A DNA stretch of 14,741 bases from Spirochaetia bacterium (GTDB lineage Bacteria; Spirochaetota; Spirochaetia; Treponematales; Breznakiellaceae), in assembly GCA_025997675.1 (NCBI GenBank), contig BNUX01000075.1:1-14741 (forward strand). Direction: 5' to 3'. A model generated the notes under the pieces. That model ran no database searches. It was given only the letters and a program-made list of their open reading frames with translations, and had not been told where the DNA came from. A program made the position numbers and the translations under genes. Positions 12,502 through 14,741 of the stretch are shown one piece after another (position 1 is the first letter of the stretch; each line of letters begins with the position of its first letter).

Positions 12502-13185
12502 CTAACTCAGCACGATGCTGATAACCGGGGACCAGGGGCCGGTCTCCTCGGAGCCGTTCTTGAACGCCACGCTGATATCCACCACCTTACCGATATTGAG
12601 CACCCCCAGGTCCAGGTTCTTGTGCATGCCGCCGCAAAACACGACGTCGCTCAGCAGTTGGGGGTCGTTCTGGCAAGGGTCTCCGCTGTTCCGGGCGAGG
12701 AAGCGGATCACCATCCCTTTCAGGGTTCCCGGCGGATCAACGAGGCTGCCTTCCTTTAGAAAAACAGACACCCGGATCTGGCCCGGGGCGGTGTTGTCCA
12801 CCGTGCAGTAGCAGGAACTCACGGGTTTGCCCTTCGCCTTCCGGTTGGTGCTGTTTTCTATCAGCCCCATGTCCGCTATATCCGCCTCCGTACAGGGGGG
12901 GATTTTGCAGTAGCGGTTTTTGAAGTTGTCAAAAAGCGCATTCATGTTGGCAAAGGCGGCGTTGCAGGCGATGCGGTCCACATGGGTAGCGTGGCCCCTA
13001 TCGCCGATCTTGGCATAGGCGCCGTTAGTCAAGGCCCAGGACGCGGCTAAGGCGTCCGACACGGCGGTGGGTACTAGCATAGCAGGACCCCTTACATTAA
13101 CTACGTCAAGGCATTGCTTTGTTTTTGCCAGTTTCTGTACCCGGTTTTTGGCATCCCAGTGATATCCGGGTTCTTTTTCTTCCAT
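12502..13185 (-). CDS. Conserved-looking protein of unknown function, cysteine-rich
   Basis: A 227-residue protein that I do not recognise. No signal peptide or membrane segment is visible. The N-terminal part (about 30-110) contains VPTAVSDALAASWALTNGAY, ATHVDRIACNAAFANMNALF and RYCKIPPCTEADIADMGL, probably helical. The C-terminal part (about 120-227) is beta-rich and ends GSEETGPWSPVISIVLS, recalling the last strands of an Ig/fibronectin-III-like domain. Nine cysteines include CKIPPC and SSCYC. The ATG at 13185 has AGGAGTG five bases upstream, so translation is well supported. A leader of about 390 bases containing nine palindromic repeats precedes it, and a terminator follows. It may belong to a lineage-specific Treponema family. 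Confidence 0.75.
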   Translation of the reverse strand: MEEKEPGYHWDAKNRVQKLAKTKQCLDVVNVRGPAMLVPTAVSDALAASWALTNGAYAKIGDRGHATHVDRIACNAAFANMNALFDNFKNRYCKIPPCTEADIADMGLIENSTNRKAKGKPVSSCYCTVDNTAPGQIRVSVFLKEGSLVDPPGTLKGMVIRFLARNSGDPCQNDPQLLSDVVFCGGMHKNLDLGVLNIGKVVDISVAFKNGSEETGPWSPVISIVLS

Positions 13186-13237
13186 AATGGCACTCCTTCA
13201 TGTATCTCAAGACTCTCCCGGGAACAAATCCCCGGCT

Positions 13238-13414
13238 CTGTAAACGCTTTACAGTCTCTGTAAACGCTCTACAGTCTCTGTAAACGCTTTACAGCCTCTG
13301 TAAACGCTCTACAGTCTCTGTAAACGCTTTACAGTCTCTGTAAACGCTCTACAGTCTCTGTAAACGCTCTACAGCCTCTGTAAACGTTCTACAGCCTCTG
13401 TAAACGTTCTACAG
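13238..13414. repeat. Nine tandem 20-bp repeats, each a 17-bp near-palindrome
   Basis: Units begin with CTG at 13238, 13258, 13278, 13298, 13318, 13338, 13358, 13378 and 13398, with an exact 20-base period. Each is CTGTAAA-CGY-TYTACAG plus a YCT linker. Units 1, 3 and 5 are TTT types (perfect 7-bp arms). Units 2, 4, 6 and 7 are TCT types, and units 8 and 9 are CGTTCT. In minus-strand RNA the TCT variant keeps the stem through a G-U pair, whereas in plus-strand RNA it breaks it. The array starts 53 bases upstream of the ATG at 13185. There are no unique spacers, so it is not CRISPR, and a 20-base period rules out a repeated peptide. Confidence 0.95.
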
Positions 13415-13444
13415 CCTTAACAATTGGTAATATCCTGGGAGACT

Positions 13445-13486
13445 TAAGACCCAAATAGGTCTTTTAGACCGGTAGGTCTCTAAGCC
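13445..13486 (-). other. Paired hairpins in the leader of the unknown gene
   Basis: AAGACC (13446-13451) pairs with GGTCTT (13458-13463), and AGACC (13466-13470) pairs with GGTCT (13475-13479) across a four-base loop. On the minus-strand transcript they come just before the palindrome array. The four arms are near-identical, so alternative pairings between the two hairpins are possible, as in regulatory RNA switches. Confidence 0.4.
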
Positions 13487-13511
13487 GTTGACCGGACCGC
13501 CGGGCTTTTTT
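13482..13511 (+). terminator. Weak terminator-like structure on the plus strand
   Basis: AAGCC (13482-13486) can pair with GGCTT (13503-13507), followed by a T-run to 13511, with CCGG arms inside. It would stop transcripts leaving the repeat array rightwards, but I see no clear plus-strand promoter for such a transcript. Confidence 0.25.
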
Positions 13512-13582
13512 AAGGGCCGCCGGTTGTAGGTTATACGCGGAGGGCGCCACGAAGGCCCGCCGTTTGTTGATAGTACAGGGTA

Positions 13583-13611
13583 AGTATACACCGCCTTGGG
13601 GGAAAGCGCAA
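13583..13611 (-). promoter_or_regulatory. Probable promoter of the unknown gene and its repeat leader
   Basis: Minus strand: -35 TTGCGC (13611-13606), 17-base spacer, -10 TATACT (13588-13583). Transcription from about 13576 would pass through the hairpins and all nine repeats before the ATG at 13185. Confidence 0.5.
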
Positions 13612-13683
13612 GGGTTATTTTAGCGATTTGGGGAAAAAAGGGCATAAAAGAGCAAAAAACCACGAATTACACGAATAAAACAA

Positions 13684-13724
13684 CAGATTCTTATATTAGA
13701 TGAACAATACTTGCTTTGAATCTG
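13684..13724. other. Inverted repeat with a long loop
   Basis: CAGATTC (13684-13690) and GAATCTG (13718-13724) are perfect 7-base complements 27 bases apart. They lie just downstream of the promoter copy at 13750 on the minus strand. This could be a leader stem or an operator pair; nothing decides between them. Confidence 0.3.
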
Positions 13725-13749
13725 ACATAGTACGGCCCCCTTTTCTAAA

Positions 13750-13780
13750 AGTGTATCGTATTATAGGTATTTTGACAATA
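13750..13780 (-). promoter_or_regulatory. Duplicated 31-base promoter element, copy 2
   Basis: Minus strand: -35 TTGTCA (13778-13773), 17-base spacer, -10 TACACT (13755-13750), identical in spacer and -10 to the copy at 12401-12431. It lies about 100 bases past the stop of the HEPN gene and would give a second, longer transcript (about 560-base leader) into the unknown gene. Confidence 0.6.
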
Positions 13781-13878
13781 CATTATCTTTTTGCCCTGCT
13801 TTTGAGGCTACCGGCAGTACCATGCATCTTTTCTTCCCCGTCTCTGTAAACATGTCCTTAGTCATATTCTGTTACAAC

Positions 13879-14294
13879 TCAAACAAATATTTCCGGCGCA
13901 ATTCGTTGCAGAAATTCTTTAATCTGTCTCGCGCAGGACAAAGCTTGTTTCATGGCAGCATTGTCAATAGCAATTTCAAATGGGTAACGCGGTTGCGATC
14001 CGTATTCCGATAATATGGAACATGGCATGAGTATCCCCTCGAATTCTATTTTGTATACCTTGCAGAGATCGCATAGGGTCTCTAAATCATGGGTATGAGG
14101 CGGATCGTCCCCATTTAGTACAAGAAACCCTTTGAGGAATTTTTCCGCTGATTGCTGACAATGATAACAAACAATGCCAAACGGAGTGGGCCATAACGTA
14201 TTTGCCAGATGTTCCGCAGTAATCAAGTCTGTATCCGCATATCTGCGCCATTCTTCGGACTAAAGTCCGCTGCGTCTTCAATATACTCATCCAT
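13879..14294 (-). pseudogene. HEPN-domain toxin gene (HepT-like), one-base frameshift near its start
   Basis: The main frame (from 14259 to the stop at 13879) encodes an HEPN domain: YADTDLITAEHLANTLWPTP, then CYHCQQSAEKFLKGFLV, HTHDLETLCDLC and QPRYPFE. The ATG at 14294 overlaps the stop of the nucleotidyltransferase gene but is one base out of phase. It gives MDEYIEDAADFSPK, a natural HEPN start, before the frame is lost around 14251-14256. Restoring one base yields about 137 residues, the normal size. Without it, only an internal ATG at 14226 remains, cutting off the first helix. So this is an inactivating mutation, a sequencing error, or a programmed shift. HEPN toxins of MntA-HepT systems are RNases silenced by AMPylation from the partner. 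Confidence 0.75.
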
Positions 14295-14610
14295 ACAACA
14301 CCACCCCGTTGTTAGCAATAAACCGGTCTATTGACGGACGCGTTTTCCGGTACAAAAAAGCGCTTTGTTTTTTGACAATCAGATCAACCGGCATGGACTT
14401 TTTACGCGCCATCGCCAACCGAATTTTACAGGCTGCGTCAAGTTCCCGCATCTCGACGCTGTCTTTCAAAACCACATACAGGTCCAGGTCGGAGTCCTTG
14501 TGGGGGGTGCCGTAGGCGTAAGAGCCAAAAAGTATTACTTGTTCTACAGGGAGGGTATTTACAATAATATCCGTGAGCAATTTCAGTTCATTCCGTACAG
14601 CCTGATCCAT
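14287..14610 (-). CDS. MntA-like minimal nucleotidyltransferase antitoxin
   Basis: A 107-residue nucleotidyltransferase of the MNT family. The signature GSYAYGTPHKDSDLDLYVV is at 29-47, with metal ligands Asp41 and Asp43 and a third acidic residue at Asp76 (PVDLIV). In characterised MntA-HepT pairs this protein AMPylates and silences the HEPN toxin, and that pair is what sits here. The ATG at 14610 follows an AAGGGGGG ribosome site. The stop overlaps the HEPN ATG by eight bases (ATGGATGA), indicating coupled translation. The gene looks intact although its HEPN partner is frameshifted. Confidence 0.88.
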   Translation of the reverse strand: MDQAVRNELKLLTDIIVNTLPVEQVILFGSYAYGTPHKDSDLDLYVVLKDSVEMRELDAACKIRLAMARKKSMPVDLIVKKQSAFLYRKTRPSIDRFIANNGVVLYG

Positions 14611-14646
14611 AAAATCCCCCCTTGTAAAACCAGTATGTCATACCCC

Positions 14647-14741
14647 TTAAAAAGATGCTAGGCACCTTTTCTCAAAGGGGCTTATATCCCCGCTCTCCAT
14701 TTCCAGTCTTCCGACAAGAGCGCCCTTGATAAACTCCATGG
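14647..14741 (-). CDS. C-terminal end of an unidentified protein (partial)
   Basis: The minus-strand frame is open to the right edge and ends in TAA at 14647-14649. The last 30 residues include VGRLEMESGDISPFEKRC. An ATG lies at 14739 but has no visible context, so I treat the frame as continuing beyond the window. It ends 36 bases before the nucleotidyltransferase ATG and could be co-transcribed with it. Function unknown. Confidence 0.4.
   Translation of the reverse strand, partial: MEFIKGALVGRLEMESGDISPFEKRCLASF

Noticed and set aside
13238..13414. CRISPR array
   Set aside because: The period is a constant 20 bases with only a three-base linker between palindromes, no unique spacers, and no cas genes nearby.
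13409..13663. 84-residue minus-strand ORF upstream of the repeat array
   Set aside because: No ribosome site or family resemblance, and it runs through hairpins and promoter-like sequence. More likely untranslated leader.

Overview
The window looks like chromosomal DNA from an anaerobic spirochaete, most likely a gut Treponema of the termite-symbiont kind. This is an inference. It rests on GC-rich housekeeping genes with strong Shine-Dalgarno sites, a membrane pyrophosphatase, a flavin-reductase/rubredoxin fusion typical of strict anaerobes, a ParE-like subunit of the Bacteroidetes/spirochaete type, and an unusual load of toxin-antitoxin (TA) genes. No RNA marker or ribosomal gene is present to settle it.

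Layout. 1-904: two TA units on the minus strand, one frameshifted and running off the left edge, the other a YafQ-type toxin with a small antitoxin. Both sit behind near-identical copies of one promoter/leader. 957-1231: a strong plus-strand promoter, about 240 nt with no ORF, and a strong terminator, so an unidentified small RNA is likely. 1275-1993: an AT-rich PIN toxin followed by a Phd/YefM antitoxin. 5372-1969 (minus): an operon of SgcQ/BtpA-like protein, M29 aminopeptidase-like protein and FGGY sugar kinase. 7528-5411 (minus): K+-dependent-type membrane pyrophosphatase HppA. 7625-8110: a BrnT-like toxin gene with an apparent internal deletion, overlapping an intact RHH antitoxin. 8174-9767: a MATE exporter behind a leader with a nine-codon ORF overlapping a terminator-like fold. 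12429-9736 (minus): flavin reductase-rubredoxin protein, then a ParE-like topoisomerase subunit. 13185-12502 (minus): an unrecognised protein behind a long leader holding nine 20-bp palindromic repeats. 14741-13879 (minus): a partial ORF, then an MntA/HepT-type nucleotidyltransferase and HEPN pair, the HEPN gene carrying a frameshift.

How it fits together. Core metabolic and replication genes lie mainly on the minus strand. Plus-strand cassettes (PIN/Phd, BrnT-like/RHH plus MATE) are inserted between them, and two end by overlapping the 3' end of the neighbouring minus-strand gene. Five TA-type modules occur in 14.7 kb, and three show damage or a missing key residue, so the region reads as a site of repeated TA gain and decay. 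The least expected signals are the palindrome array in the leader of an unknown gene, the small-RNA candidate, the attenuator-like MATE leader, toxin genes whose ATG sits where transcription should start, and duplicated promoter segments. Every functional call rests on motif recognition by eye, without database searches.
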